From assembly GCA_015863215.1 (NCBI GenBank), contig JACBXN010000067.1:1-64000 (forward strand): a stretch of 64,000 nucleotides of DNA, written 5' to 3'. The stretch is from Aerococcaceae bacterium DSM 111176. GTDB lineage: Bacteria; Bacillota; Bacilli; Lactobacillales; Aerococcaceae. A program made the position numbers and the translations under genes. Positions 16,731 through 26,635 of this stretch are shown one piece after another. The first letter of the stretch is position 1; each line of letters opens with the position of its first letter. Below the pieces are notes generated by a model. That model had not been told where the DNA came from, did not search any database, and saw only the letters and a list, made by a program, of their open reading frames with translations.

Positions 16731-17777
16731 ATGGTAGATACAGATCGTCAAAAAGCACTTGACCAAGCACTTAAAAGCATTGAAAAAAACTTTGGTAAAG
16801 GCGCAGTTATGCGTATGGGTGAAAAAGGGGAAACACGTATTTCAACTGTACCATCAGGCTCATTAGCCTTAGATGTTGCTTTAGGAGTCGGTGGTTACCC
16901 AAGAGGCCGTATTATCGAATGTTACGGACCAGAATCATCAGGTAAAACAACAGTAGCATTACATGCCATCGCGGAAGTTCAAAAAGCCGGCGGAACAGCT
17001 GCTTTTATTGATGCTGAGCATGCATTAGACCCTGCCTACGCTGAAAAATTAGGGGTTGATGTGGATGAATTATTACTATCACAACCAGATACCGGAGAAC
17101 AAGGTCTAGAAATTGCGGATGCCTTAGTATCTTCAGGTGCCATTGACATTATTGTCATTGACTCGGTTGCTGCACTCGTACCACGTGCTGAAATTGAAGG
17201 GGACATGGGAGATTCACACATGGGTCTTCAAGCACGTTTAATGTCTCAAGCATTACGTAAATTATCAGGATCAATTAACAAAACGAAAACCATTGCTTTC
17301 TTCATTAACCAAGTGCGTGAGAAAATCGGTGTGATGTTCGGTAACCCTGAAACAACACCAGGGGGACGTGCGTTGAAATTCTATTCAACGATTCGTCTAG
17401 AAGTACGTCGTGCTGAAACTATTAAGGTAAGTGGAGATAGTATTGGTAACCGTACACGTATTAAAATTGTAAAAAACAAGGTAGCACCACCATTTAAAGA
17501 AGTTTATGTTGATATTATGTATGGTCAAGGGATCTCACAAGTAGGAGAACTTGTAGACATGGCCGCAGATATTGATGTCATCAATAAAGCAGGTTCTTGG
17601 TATTCATACGGAGAAGAACGTATTGGTCAAGGCCGTGAAAATGCGAAAACTTTCTTAGAAGATAATCCAGAAATCCGTCAAGATATCGAACGCCGCGTTC
17701 GTGCACATTATGCCATCGGTGAACCAGTAGATGTTGAAGAAGAAGATGATTTAACATTACCAGTTGATGTCGATTAA
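16731..17777 (+). CDS. recA: Recombinase RecA
   Basis: Strand-exchange ATPase and LexA co-protease. 348 aa, standard length. Walker [10 protein letters not shown], the [21 protein letters not shown] segment, L1/L2 loops including [20 protein letters not shown], and the usual acidic C-terminal tail. Own LexA-controlled promoter and own terminator, so it is an autonomous SOS unit. Confidence 0.99.
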   Translation: MVDTDRQKALDQALKSIEKNFGKGAVMRMGEKGETRISTVPSGSLALDVALGVGGYPRGRIIECYGPESSGKTTVALHAIAEVQKAGGTAAFIDAEHALDPAYAEKLGVDVDELLLSQPDTGEQGLEIADALVSSGAIDIIVIDSVAALVPRAEIEGDMGDSHMGLQARLMSQALRKLSGSINKTKTIAFFINQVREKIGVMFGNPETTPGGRALKFYSTIRLEVRRAETIKVSGDSIGNRTRIKIVKNKVAPPFKEVYVDIMYGQGISQVGELVDMAADIDVINKAGSWYSYGEERIGQGRENAKTFLEDNPEIRQDIERRVRAHYAIGEPVDVEEEDDLTLPVDVD

Positions 17778-17785
17778 TTTTCATG

Positions 17786-17810
17786 AAAAGCCCTTCAGGG
17801 GCTTTTTATT
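17786..17810 (+). terminator. recA terminator
   Basis: Short GC hairpin AAAGCCC/GGGCTTT followed by T residues, eight bases after the recA stop codon. Confidence 0.85.
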
Positions 17811-17867
17811 TTGAAACAAAACCAAATTGGAAGCGCTAAACTACTTTCACAAATTAGTAAACTATCA

Positions 17868-17896
17868 TTGACTAATTGTATTTTAATAAGTATGAT
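17868..17896 (+). promoter_or_regulatory. rny promoter
   Basis: TTGACT (17868) and TATGAT (17891) with 17-bp spacing. Confidence 0.7.
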
Positions 17897-17972
17897 ATGT
17901 ACATGTAGTAAAATACATAGAAACATAACAGACCTTTTTAAAAACATTTAAATAGATTCGGAGGTGACTATT

Positions 17973-19553
17973 ATGGACTTAATGTCAATCGCCTTCGCGA
18001 TCGTTACTTTATTAATTGGGATAATTATTGGTTATGTTGTTCGCAATGTTAAATTGAATAACGAAATTAACGGCGCAAAGGAAAATGCTGTAACGATTGT
18101 AGATGATGCTATTCAACAAGCAGATATCTTAAAACGTGAAGCACTATTCGAGGCGAAAGAAGAAAATATCAAGTACCGTAATGAGTTAGAAAATGAAATT
18201 CGTGACCGTCGTTCAGAAGTCACGCGTTTAGAAGACAGATTAGTACAACGTGAGGAATCACTGGAAACACTTAATAAATCATTATCACACCGTGAAAATG
18301 CTATTGAGAAGCTAGAAAACCAATTCCAAGACCGTGAAAATAAACATGTCCAAAGAACGAAGGAATTAGATAATCGCGAGCAACAAATTGATCAGATTAT
18401 CGAACAGCATCAAGTAGAATTAGAACGCGTTGCATCCTTAACAAAAGAAGATGCACGAGAAATAATTTTAGAAGATACAGAGCGCGCATTAGAACGTGAA
18501 ATTGCAGTGAAAATTCGTGACGCTGAAGAGCAAGCGAAAACACACGCTGATCGTAATGCGAAGAACATTGTTCTTTCCGCTATTCAACGTACTTCAACTG
18601 ATATTGTGACTGATAATGCAGTAAGTGTGATTCACTTGCCAAATGACGACATGAAAGGTCGTATTATTGGACGTGAAGGACGTAATATTCGTACATTTGA
18701 GAGTTTAACAGGGATCGATTTAATTATCGATGATACGCCTGAAACTGTCGTATTAAGTGGCTTTGATCCGATTCGTCGCCAAATTGCTAAGATAGCACTT
18801 GAGAAATTAATTCAAGATGGACGAATTCACCCAGCACGTATCGAAGAAATGGTAGAACGTGCGCGTAAAGAAGTGGATGAGAAAATCCGTGAAACAGGTG
18901 AAGAAGCTGTATTCGAATTAGGAATTCATGACTTACATCCAGATTTAATTAAAATCATTGGTCGTTTAGCTTACCGTACAAGTTACGGTCAAAATGTCCT
19001 TAAACATAGTGTTGAAGTCGCTAAACTTACAAGTTATATGGCATCACAATTAGGTGAAGATGCCAATTTAGCAAAACGAGCTGGTTTATTACATGACTTA
19101 GGTAAAGCAATTGACCATGAAGTGGAAGGAACGCACGTTGAGATTGGTACAGAGTTGGCCAAACGTTATCATGAAGATAGTGTTGTTGTTAACTCAATCG
19201 CATCTCACCACGGTGACGTTTCACCAACATCGACGATTGCTGTTTTAGTAGCAGCTGCCGATGCATTCTCAGCTGCGCGCCCAGGTGCACGTAGTGAATC
19301 ACTTGAAAATTACGTACGTCGTTTAGAAACACTGGAAGAAATTGCGACAAGTTTCGACGGTGTTAACTACAGTTTCGCAATCCAAGCTGGACGCGAAGTA
19401 CGAGTGATGGTTAATCCAAAACAGATTAGCGATGAAACATCTGCTAAATTAGCACGCGATATTAAGAATCGTATCGAAAACGAAATGACCTATCCAGGAA
19501 ATATTAAAGTAACAGTTATTCGTGAAACAAGAGCTATTGATGTAGCCAAATAA
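17973..19553 (+). CDS. rny: Ribonuclease Y
   Basis: Membrane-tethered endoribonuclease that starts mRNA decay. 526 aa from the chosen ATG. Order: one N-terminal membrane helix (about 5-27), a long charged coiled coil (about 30-200), a KH domain ([15 protein letters not shown]), and an HD domain with [10 protein letters not shown] and IASHHGD metal ligands. A GTG at 17964 is in frame but lies inside the ribosome site GGAGGTGA, so the ATG seven bases after GGAGGT is preferred. Confidence 0.97.
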   Translation: MDLMSIAFAIVTLLIGIIIGYVVRNVKLNNEINGAKENAVTIVDDAIQQADILKREALFEAKEENIKYRNELENEIRDRRSEVTRLEDRLVQREESLETLNKSLSHRENAIEKLENQFQDRENKHVQRTKELDNREQQIDQIIEQHQVELERVASLTKEDAREIILEDTERALEREIAVKIRDAEEQAKTHADRNAKNIVLSAIQRTSTDIVTDNAVSVIHLPNDDMKGRIIGREGRNIRTFESLTGIDLIIDDTPETVVLSGFDPIRRQIAKIALEKLIQDGRIHPARIEEMVERARKEVDEKIRETGEEAVFELGIHDLHPDLIKIIGRLAYRTSYGQNVLKHSVEVAKLTSYMASQLGEDANLAKRAGLLHDLGKAIDHEVEGTHVEIGTELAKRYHEDSVVVNSIASHHGDVSPTSTIAVLVAAADAFSAARPGARSESLENYVRRLETLEEIATSFDGVNYSFAIQAGREVRVMVNPKQISDETSAKLARDIKNRIENEMTYPGNIKVTVIRETRAIDVAK

Positions 19554-19564
19554 TCTAGATAATC

Positions 19565-19600
19565 AAGCCGTTAGAGTATTTTTACTCTGGCGGTTTTTTG
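19565..19600 (+). terminator. rny terminator
   Basis: A 12-bp stem with three G-T pairs (AAGCCGTTAGAGT with ACTCTGGCGGTTT) and a T-run. Confidence 0.8.
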
Positions 19601-19704
19601 TTTTCCTTTTAAAAAGGACTCCTGATTGAATCCCATTCAAGTTGTATTTAAAGTTGTCCCTCATTCATGTATAATGTATCTATTAGATTTTTAGGAGGAA
19701 TTAA

Positions 19705-20406
19705 ATGCATATACCATTGGAACCCCACTGGCAGGAACAATTAGGGGCATATTTTCAAAGAGATGATTATAAGCAGCTCTTAGAAAATATCAATCAGGAA
19801 TACCAAAATGAAACAATTTTTCCTCCTCAAACAGAAATATACCAAGCTTTAAACCTGACGCCTTACGGCCAAGTCAAGGTGTGTATTTTAGGACAAGATC
19901 CTTACCACGGTGAAAATCAAGCGAATGGACTGGCATTTTCAGTCCATCCAGACCAAAAAGTACCGCCATCTTTAAGAAATATATATAAAGAATTAGAAAC
20001 GGATTTAAATATTCCGCCAGCTGAACATGGTGACTTATCTCACTGGGCTAAGCAAGGTGTTTTATTACTCAATACGGTATTAACGGTCCGAATGAGCCAA
20101 GCGAATTCCCATCACGGACTCGGTTGGGAAGATTTAACGGATCACATAATCACGTTATTAAATGACCAAGAAACACCCATTGTCTTTATTTTATGGGGCA
20201 AGCAAGCCCAACAAAAAGAAGCAATGATTGACCTGGATAAACACGCCGTAATCAAGTCCGTTCATCCAAGCCCGCTATCGGCTTACCGCGGTTTCTTTGG
20301 CTCAAAGCCATTTAGCCGAACGAATTTCCAACTTAAAACTTGGGGAATGGACCCAATTGATTGGGCATTACCCAACACTGAAACAAACCAAATTACATTA
20401 TTTTAA
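19705..20406 (+). CDS. ung: Uracil-DNA glycosylase, family 1
   Basis: Removes uracil from DNA, the first step of base-excision repair after cytosine deamination or dUMP misincorporation. 233 aa. The catalytic water-activating motif GQDPYHG and the leucine-loop motif HPSPLSAYRGFFG are both intact. Only 16 bp separate it from the ABC-F gene, so ung probably leads an operon that ends with patB and includes thyA; the link between uracil and thymidylate metabolism is sensible. Confidence 0.98.
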   Translation: MHIPLEPHWQEQLGAYFQRDDYKQLLENINQEYQNETIFPPQTEIYQALNLTPYGQVKVCILGQDPYHGENQANGLAFSVHPDQKVPPSLRNIYKELETDLNIPPAEHGDLSHWAKQGVLLLNTVLTVRMSQANSHHGLGWEDLTDHIITLLNDQETPIVFILWGKQAQQKEAMIDLDKHAVIKSVHPSPLSAYRGFFGSKPFSRTNFQLKTWGMDPIDWALPNTETNQITLF

Positions 20407-20422
20407 TTTTTCGAGGTGACAA

Positions 20423-22318
20423 ATGAAAGAATTAGCAATTGAAAATTTGCATAAAACATATGGAACTAAAACGCTGATCGACGGAATCGACTTTTCGATC
20501 CGCACCGGCGACCGCATCGGACTAATCGGTCCCAACGGTACAGGAAAGAGCTCTTTATTAAAAGTAATCGCAAACATTGAATCTTACGATCAAGGTGACA
20601 TTCGTAAACCTAATGATTACTCCATTACTTATTTATCCCAAAATCCAGCGCTAGACCCAGATAAAACAATATTAGAAACTGTTTATGACAGCCAAGCGCC
20701 TGTAGTTCAATTAGTCTTAAAATATGAACAAACAAGACTGGAATTAGAAAACAATCCTGACAATGAGGCTGTTCAAACGCAATTTATGCGCTTATCTGAA
20801 GAGATGAATCAACAAAATGGTTGGGATTTAGAAGTCCAAGCCAAAACAATTTTAAACAAATTAGGTCTGGGAAACTTAAATCAAAAAATCGCGGATTGTT
20901 CAGGTGGCCAACAAAAACGTGTTGGTATCGCGCAAGTACTGATAACTGATGCTGATTTACTAATTTTAGACGAACCAACCAACCACTTAGATGTGGATTC
21001 GATTCAATGGCTTGAAGGTTATTTAGCCAACTATAAGGGCGCATTGCTACTCGTTACCCACGACCGTTACTTCCTAGAACGTTCGGTAAATAAAATTGTT
21101 GAATTACGTAACGGTGAGCTCCGTGAATATGAAGGAAATTACCAAGCATACCTTGAAAAACGCAGCCAAGAAGCAGCGATTGAATCGCGCATGCAAGAAA
21201 AGCAAGACCGCTTATTCCAACAAGAATTAGCGTGGATGCGTAAAGGGGCTAAAGCACGTACAACCAAACAACAAGCCCGCATTGGCCGCTTTAATGAATT
21301 AAAAGACGATATTGGAAGCCGTCATGGTGACGACCAAGAATTAGAAATCAATTTCACCCAACAACGAATCGGGTCTCGCATCATCGATGCCGAAAACCTG
21401 GTCGTTGATATCGCCGACATTAAAGTCATCGATGGCTTTACTAAATCATTCGTTAAAGGCGACCGTTTAGGGATTATTGGTGATAACGGAGTTGGAAAAT
21501 CAACACTCCTCAATACGATTGCTGGCATGCATGTACCAACTTCAGGCACACTTGAAATCGGCCAAACCGTTCGCATGGCTTATTACCGTCAAATGGACCA
21601 AGATTTACCGGGTGAAATTCGCGTCTTAAAATATTTAACCGATGTTGCAGACCAATTCAAACAAGCCGATGGATCATCGGTTAGTGCCGCACAAATGTTG
21701 GAACGCTTTAATTTTGACCGCTCCATTCACGGTATGCAAATTAGCTCCCTATCTGGTGGTGAACGACGCCGACTGTATTTACTCAGCCTATTAATTCAAG
21801 AACCGAATGTTTTACTCCTTGATGAGCCAACAAACGATTTAGACATCGATACGCTAACGGTACTCGAAGATTATTTAGAAGACTTTTCAGGGGTTGTGAT
21901 TATCGTTTCCCATGACCGTTATTTCTTAGATAAAACAGCCGATCAATTACTCGATATTCAAGGTGGTGGGGCGTTTAAATTAGTTTTTGATAGCTATTCA
22001 AACTATTTAGACCAACAGGCTAAAGCCTTTAAAGCCGAAACTGTTGCGAAAGAAACTGTAATCCCTGAACCAGAACCAACTGCACCATCTAAAAAAGTCC
22101 GCCTGACTTATCAAGAAAAACAAGAGTGGGCGACAATTGAAGACGATATTATGGAACGCGAAATGCGTTTAGACGAAATTCAAGAAGAAATGGCCGCAAA
22201 TGGCTCTGACGCAGGTTTACTGATGGATTTACAAAGAGAATTAGAGACAATCAATCAAGAACTCGAGCATTATTACGAGCGTTATGATTACTTATCTGAA
22301 ATAGCTGAACAAGCTTAG
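20423..22318 (+). CDS. ABC-F ATPase, Uup/YfmR type
   Basis: Soluble twin-ATPase protein of the ABC-F translation-factor group, without membrane segments. 631 aa: ABC1 ([36 protein letters not shown]), a P-site-tRNA-interaction linker rich in Arg/Lys/Gln, ABC2 ([35 protein letters not shown]), and a C-terminal coiled coil (about 560-631). The C-terminal domain points to Uup/YfmR, whose members help ribosomes through difficult sequences, rather than to antibiotic-resistance ABC-F proteins. GAGGTG precedes the ATG. Confidence 0.92.
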   Translation: MKELAIENLHKTYGTKTLIDGIDFSIRTGDRIGLIGPNGTGKSSLLKVIANIESYDQGDIRKPNDYSITYLSQNPALDPDKTILETVYDSQAPVVQLVLKYEQTRLELENNPDNEAVQTQFMRLSEEMNQQNGWDLEVQAKTILNKLGLGNLNQKIADCSGGQQKRVGIAQVLITDADLLILDEPTNHLDVDSIQWLEGYLANYKGALLLVTHDRYFLERSVNKIVELRNGELREYEGNYQAYLEKRSQEAAIESRMQEKQDRLFQQELAWMRKGAKARTTKQQARIGRFNELKDDIGSRHGDDQELEINFTQQRIGSRIIDAENLVVDIADIKVIDGFTKSFVKGDRLGIIGDNGVGKSTLLNTIAGMHVPTSGTLEIGQTVRMAYYRQMDQDLPGEIRVLKYLTDVADQFKQADGSSVSAAQMLERFNFDRSIHGMQISSLSGGERRRLYLLSLLIQEPNVLLLDEPTNDLDIDTLTVLEDYLEDFSGVVIIVSHDRYFLDKTADQLLDIQGGGAFKLVFDSYSNYLDQQAKAFKAETVAKETVIPEPEPTAPSKKVRLTYQEKQEWATIEDDIMEREMRLDEIQEEMAANGSDAGLLMDLQRELETINQELEHYYERYDYLSEIAEQA

Positions 22319-22326
22319 GAGGCATT

Positions 22327-23256
22327 ATGACAACACAATATCAAGATTTACTACAACAAATTGTTGATACAGGACATGTTAAAGGCGACCGTACTGGTGT
22401 CGGAACTTATAGCTTATTTGGTGCACAAATGCGATTTGATCTAACTGAAGGCTTCCCAATGTTAACGACCAAACGTGTCCCATTCGGATTAATTAAGAGT
22501 GAATTATTATGGTTCCTTCACGGCGACACTAATATTAAATATTTACTTGAACATAATAATCACATCTGGGACGAATGGGCCTTTGAAAAGTATGTCAAGA
22601 GTGCTGACTACCACGGACCAGATATGACTGATTTCGGTCTACGTATCTTAGAAGACGAAGATTTTAAAGCACAATACGACGAAGAAATGGCCAAATTCCA
22701 AGAACAAATTTTAAATGACCCAGAATTTAGCGCCAAATACGGTGATCTTGGTCCCGTTTACGGTAAACAATGGCGTGATTTTAATGGCGTTGACCAGATT
22801 AAGGAATTAATCGAATCGATTAAACATAATCCAGATTCACGCCGCCATATGGTTGTTGCTTGGAATCCACCAGAAGTGAAAGATATGGCATTACCACCTT
22901 GTCATACTCTGTTCCAATTTTATGTAGCAGACGGCAAATTATCGTGCCAATTATATCAACGCAGTGCCGATTTCTTCCTGGGTGTGCCATTTAATATTGC
23001 GTCATATGCATTATTAACGCACTTAATTGCCCGTGAAACGGGACTGGAAGTTGGCGACTTTGTCCATACTTTTGGTGATTTACATTTATACCAAAACCAT
23101 ATCGACCAAGCGCATGAATTATTATCACGTGAACCACGTGAGTTACCAACACTTGTAATTGATTCGGATAAATCGATTTTTGATATCGAACCCGGTGACA
23201 TCACACTCGATGGTTATAACCCACATAAAGCTATAAAAGCACCGATTGCGGTCTAG
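22327..23256 (+). CDS. thyA: Thymidylate synthase ThyA
   Basis: Methylates dUMP to dTMP with methylene-tetrahydrofolate. 309 aa, longer than the 264-aa E. coli enzyme because of an insertion at about residues 90-140, a feature of the L. casei-type enzyme. Catalytic Cys in [26 protein letters not shown] and the C-terminal [10 protein letters not shown] are intact. The product dihydrofolate is recycled by the folA gene ten bases downstream. Confidence 0.98.
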   Translation: MTTQYQDLLQQIVDTGHVKGDRTGVGTYSLFGAQMRFDLTEGFPMLTTKRVPFGLIKSELLWFLHGDTNIKYLLEHNNHIWDEWAFEKYVKSADYHGPDMTDFGLRILEDEDFKAQYDEEMAKFQEQILNDPEFSAKYGDLGPVYGKQWRDFNGVDQIKELIESIKHNPDSRRHMVVAWNPPEVKDMALPPCHTLFQFYVADGKLSCQLYQRSADFFLGVPFNIASYALLTHLIARETGLEVGDFVHTFGDLHLYQNHIDQAHELLSREPRELPTLVIDSDKSIFDIEPGDITLDGYNPHKAIKAPIAV

Positions 23257-23265
23257 GAGGTCAAG

Positions 23266-23769
23266 ATGATTACATTTGTTTATGCCCAAGACGAACAGGG
23301 CGCTATTGGCAATAAAGGGGATTTGCCCTGGCATTTACCCAGTGATTTAAAACATTTTAAAGAAACCACGATGGGACACACGATGGTCATGGGTCGTAAA
23401 ACCTTCGAAGCTATGGGGAAACGCTTATTACCAGGCCGTAAGAGTGTAGTCGTAACCAATCAAGTGGGTTATGGATCGGATATCCCCGAATTAACCGTCT
23501 TACATGATATCGAAGACGTTTTAGAATTAGGAAAAGACCAAGAATTGATGGTCATTGGTGGAGCAGGACTTTATGAAACGCTTTGGCCACATGTCGATAA
23601 AATTTCTCGCACGGTCATTTACGACACATTTGAAGCAGATACTTTTATACCGGAAATTGATGAATCACTGTTTGAACGTGTTCGAGTCGTTCCAGGAGTC
23701 GTCGACGAAAAAAATGTCCACGCCCATGATTATGAATGGTGGGAGCGTAAAGGAGGGGAAGCAAAATGA
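23266..23769 (+). CDS. folA: Dihydrofolate reductase
   Basis: NADPH-dependent reduction of dihydrofolate, needed to regenerate the ThyA cofactor. 167 aa. N-terminal VYAQDEQGAIGNKGDLPWHLPSD, the KHFKETTMGHTMVMGRKTFE cofactor region and VIGGAGLYE are typical. The last codons overlap the proC start (ATGA). The trimethoprim-contact region shows nothing obviously unusual by eye. Confidence 0.97.
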   Translation: MITFVYAQDEQGAIGNKGDLPWHLPSDLKHFKETTMGHTMVMGRKTFEAMGKRLLPGRKSVVVTNQVGYGSDIPELTVLHDIEDVLELGKDQELMVIGGAGLYETLWPHVDKISRTVIYDTFEADTFIPEIDESLFERVRVVPGVVDEKNVHAHDYEWWERKGGEAK

Positions 23770-24572
23770 CAAAAACAATTGGATTTATCGGAGTCGGAAA
23801 TATGGCGAAACAACTTGTGAAAGTGGTTCGCGCGTCCATGCCTGACGTTACCCTTTTACTCAATGACCAGTATCCAGAAGGGTTATCGGAATTCGCCTTT
23901 GAAATTGACGGCGAAATTACCGAAAAAGAAAGACTGATTACGGAATCAGACCTAATCTTTGTCGGGGTGAAACCTTATCAAATTCAAGCGATGTTTGATT
24001 CGATCGCGCTGAACTTAACTGAGATTGCTGAGATGGATAAAATTTGGGTCTCTATGGCTGTGAGTGTTTCCCTTGAGGACTTAAGTCAAGTTATCCCAGA
24101 ACCCGCTAAATGGGTGCGAATTATGCCGAATTTACCGGTTGGTTTAGGTAAAGGAACGATTGGTTACGAATTTGGCGTTACTTTAACAGCCGACGACCAA
24201 CAATTTTTCCTAAATTCACTGGAGAAATCAGGCGTTAACGTGCGTATTTCTGAAGATTTATTTGATATTTATGGCGCAGTTGCGGGCTCAGGTCCTGCCT
24301 TTGTCTTCCAATTCATAGAAGGCTTAGCTGATGCGAGTGTTCGCCGCGGCCTACCGAGAAACCAAGCCATTCAAATCGCTGCCCAAATGGTTGAAGGGGC
24401 AGCCGCAATGGTCTTAGATAGCGGACAACACCCCGGCGAATTGAAAGATATGGTCACAAGCCCCAATGGGACAACCATCGCAGGTGTAGTTAAATTAGAG
24501 GAAAAAGGCTTACGTTCTGCTATTATAGAAGGCGTAGAAGCTGCGTATCAACGTTCTGTAGAATTATCTTAA
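23766..24572 (+). CDS. proC: Pyrroline-5-carboxylate reductase ProC
   Basis: Last step of proline synthesis, NAD(P)H-dependent. 268 aa. N-terminal Rossmann motif IGFIGVGNMAKQL and the family signature around DMVTSPNGTTIAGVVKLEEKG. Four-base overlap with folA. The enzyme is metabolically unrelated to its folate neighbours, so the linkage is probably only co-transcription. Confidence 0.96.
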   Translation: MTKTIGFIGVGNMAKQLVKVVRASMPDVTLLLNDQYPEGLSEFAFEIDGEITEKERLITESDLIFVGVKPYQIQAMFDSIALNLTEIAEMDKIWVSMAVSVSLEDLSQVIPEPAKWVRIMPNLPVGLGKGTIGYEFGVTLTADDQQFFLNSLEKSGVNVRISEDLFDIYGAVAGSGPAFVFQFIEGLADASVRRGLPRNQAIQIAAQMVEGAAAMVLDSGQHPGELKDMVTSPNGTTIAGVVKLEEKGLRSAIIEGVEAAYQRSVELS

Positions 24573-24582
24573 GGAGGATTTT

Positions 24583-25755
24583 ATGTTTAATTTTGATGAA
24601 ATAATCGACCGCCGCCAAAGTGTGGGTAAAAAATGGAATCCAGAAACACTCGACGACATGTTTGGGAACCCCAATGCCTTACCAATGTGGATTGCGGATA
24701 TGGACTTCAAAGTAGCCCCAGCTATCAGTGAAGCAATTAAAGAAGTTGCTGAACATGGAATTTATGGCTATAGTAATGCCGGAAGTGCGATAGATAGCTA
24801 TGTCAACTGGGTTAAACGTCGTCACAACTGGGATATTAAACCGGAATGGGTTCTAAACACACCGGGTGTTGTTACCGCATTAGACGTTGCGATCGCAACT
24901 TATACAGAGCCCGGTGACGGTGTGTTAATTAACAAACCCGTTTACTATCCATTTAGCATGATTATTGAATCACACAAACGTCAAATCGTTGATAGTTCAC
25001 TTGTGATTGACGGAAAGGACATTTCGATTGATTTCGCGGACTTTGAAGAAAAAGCCAAAGACCCGAACACAAAAATGTTCATTTTATGTTCACCGCACAA
25101 TCCATTAGGTCATATTTATTCAGCAGAGGAATTAAAACGCTTATTGGATATCTGTTTCGCAAATGATGTTTTAGTGGTCGTTGACGAAATTCATGGTGAC
25201 TTAATCATGCCTGGTCAAACATTCACATCAATCGGTGAATTAGGCGAAGACTATGCCAACCGCGTTATTGTCGCCCAAGCACCAAGTAAAACATTCAACT
25301 TAGCCGGTATGCAGTGGTCTGCTGTTGTCATCCCTGACGCCGAATTACGCGCACAGTTCCAACAACACATCGAACTCTACGACTTAGCCATCCAAAACCC
25401 ACTAGCGATCGCAGCCGTATCAGCTGCCTACGACGACGGGGCAGAATGGTTAGACGCAGCAGTTGAATACATTTACGCCAACTTTGAATATTTACAAGGC
25501 CAATTAAATGAGCACCTCCCAGAAGCAACCGTATTGGACTTAAACGCCACATACCTCGCATTCGTCGACTTCAACTACCTCGGCTTAGACAACGAAGCCC
25601 TCGACCAATTATTCGCCAAAGAAATCGGCATCGCCCTCGACAGCGGCCACTGGTTTGGCGACACCGCAAGCGGCTACATGCGCTTCAACCTCGCAACACC
25701 ACGCGCCAACGTCGAAAAAGCCGTCGAACTTATGATCAACGCTCTTCAAAAATAA
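24583..25755 (+). CDS. patB: PLP-dependent C-S lyase, PatB/MalY type
   Basis: Fold-type I aminotransferase-like enzyme, 390 aa, of the cystathionine beta-lyase PatB/MalY group that splits cystathionine or cysteine conjugates. Signatures: RRQSVGKKWNPETL near the N-terminus, ALPMWIADMDF, CSPHNPLGHIYS, VVDEIHGDL and the PLP lysine in APSKTFNLAGMQ. Eleven bases after proC. The final 350 bp are strikingly rich in C-ending codons compared with the rest of the operon. Exact substrate cannot be read from sequence. Confidence 0.9.
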   Translation: MFNFDEIIDRRQSVGKKWNPETLDDMFGNPNALPMWIADMDFKVAPAISEAIKEVAEHGIYGYSNAGSAIDSYVNWVKRRHNWDIKPEWVLNTPGVVTALDVAIATYTEPGDGVLINKPVYYPFSMIIESHKRQIVDSSLVIDGKDISIDFADFEEKAKDPNTKMFILCSPHNPLGHIYSAEELKRLLDICFANDVLVVVDEIHGDLIMPGQTFTSIGELGEDYANRVIVAQAPSKTFNLAGMQWSAVVIPDAELRAQFQQHIELYDLAIQNPLAIAAVSAAYDDGAEWLDAAVEYIYANFEYLQGQLNEHLPEATVLDLNATYLAFVDFNYLGLDNEALDQLFAKEIGIALDSGHWFGDTASGYMRFNLATPRANVEKAVELMINALQK

Positions 25756-25783
25756 TTTTTGGAAAGTATGGTTCATTCAATCC

Positions 25784-25840
25784 AAAACAAAAACGAGTTG
25801 TTAACTACCTTGAGAGTAGTTAATGACTCGTTTTTGTTTT
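25784..25840. terminator. Bidirectional terminator between patB and the GNAT gene
   Basis: Long stem with A-run on one side and T-run on the other, so it can serve patB (plus) and the GNAT gene (minus). Confidence 0.85.
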
Positions 25841-25842
25841 GC

Positions 25843-26283
25843 TTAAAAATAATTAGGCAGTCGCTTAAATAAGAAATATTTCGTCATCCCTTTCTTCGGG
25901 AAATCTGTAATTTCACCACATTGTTGAAAGCCTTGCTTCAAATAGAAGGGTAAAGCTTGGTAATTAAGGGTTGATAAGGATACGGTATGAACGCCTAATT
26001 TAGTACAGTAACGTTCCATTTCGAGAATCAATTGTCTCCCGATATTTTGCTGGCGATAATCTTTAGCGACCCCTAAGGAACCCACATGAGCTGTTTCATG
26101 CTGTTTCCGAAAAGCAATGCCGCCAATAAATTCGTCATTTAGGCGTGCTTCAATGGCATAATATTGCATTTCAAGTTGGTCTTCTAATGTGGGGTGAATT
26201 TCACGAGTATGATCATCGATTAGGGCATCTATTTGTGCTTCAACAACACTTGTCTGTTGGGCTTTGATATATTGAACTGACAT
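25843..26283 (-). CDS. GNAT-family N-acetyltransferase
   Basis: 146 aa single-domain acetyltransferase. The acetyl-CoA loop is in VGSLGVAKDYRQQNIGRQLI, preceded by GGIAFRKQHETAHVG and followed by TLNYQALPFYLKQGFQQCG, the usual motif A and B. Substrate unknown. AGGAGG seven bases before the ATG. Isolated minus-strand gene between two terminators. Confidence 0.88.
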   Translation of the reverse strand: MSVQYIKAQQTSVVEAQIDALIDDHTREIHPTLEDQLEMQYYAIEARLNDEFIGGIAFRKQHETAHVGSLGVAKDYRQQNIGRQLILEMERYCTKLGVHTVSLSTLNYQALPFYLKQGFQQCGEITDFPKKGMTKYFLFKRLPNYF

Positions 26284-26295
26284 ATAAACCTCCTG

Positions 26296-26325
26296 AAAAA
26301 AACAAACCGCTATTCCGGTTTGTTT
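26296..26325 (-). terminator. Minus-strand terminator upstream of the GNAT gene
   Basis: AAACAAACCG/CGGTTTGTTT (26300-26309 with 26316-26325). On the minus strand it is followed by a T-run. Confidence 0.75.
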
Positions 26326-26432
26326 TATGTATATAAATTAAAAAAACTTAAAGCATAAATCAAATTAAAGATAAAAGTAACAGCTTGATCCTTAGTTTGT
26401 AGTCGAATGCAGGTCGGGAAACAGAAGCAGTG

Positions 26433-26534
26433 TTTCTTTGGATAGACTGGTAAAACTTCGAGTTTAGCTCCGCGATTTGCCATTAATTTAGACAATACTG
26501 GCAAAACATTAACTATGTAAGAAAGTTTTGCCAT
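26433..26534 (-). repeat. Palindromic array, 2 units, 51-bp period
   Basis: Read on the minus strand, ATGGCAAA occurs at 26534 and again exactly 51 bases later. Each copy is followed by a complementary arm, GTTTTGCCA in the first unit and GTTTTACCA in the second, also 51 apart. A 69-codon open frame runs through the repeat because 51 is a multiple of three; I do not treat it as a gene. Confidence 0.75.
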
Positions 26535-26589
26535 TTAAATTACAAACCTAAATCGCAGATCTAACGTCAATCCACTACCATAATTCCCC

Positions 26590-26623
26590 TAAAAACGCCT
26601 TTCAGTAAATTCTGAAAGACGCG
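26590..26623 (-). terminator. Terminator of the glycerophosphodiesterase gene
   Basis: CGCCTTTCAG/CTGAAAGACG with loop TAAATT, then a T-run on the minus strand. Confidence 0.75.
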
Positions 26624-26635
26624 GGTAACTGTAAA

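Noticed and set aside
20423-22318. Antibiotic-resistance ABC-F gene
   Set aside because: The C-terminal coiled coil and operon context fit the housekeeping Uup/YfmR type; nothing indicates a resistance-type linker.
26325-26534. 69-codon open frame on the minus strand
   Set aside because: Its first 34 residues are two 17-residue repeats from the 51-bp palindromic units, and no ribosome site precedes it. The following terminator leaves some possibility of a transcript.
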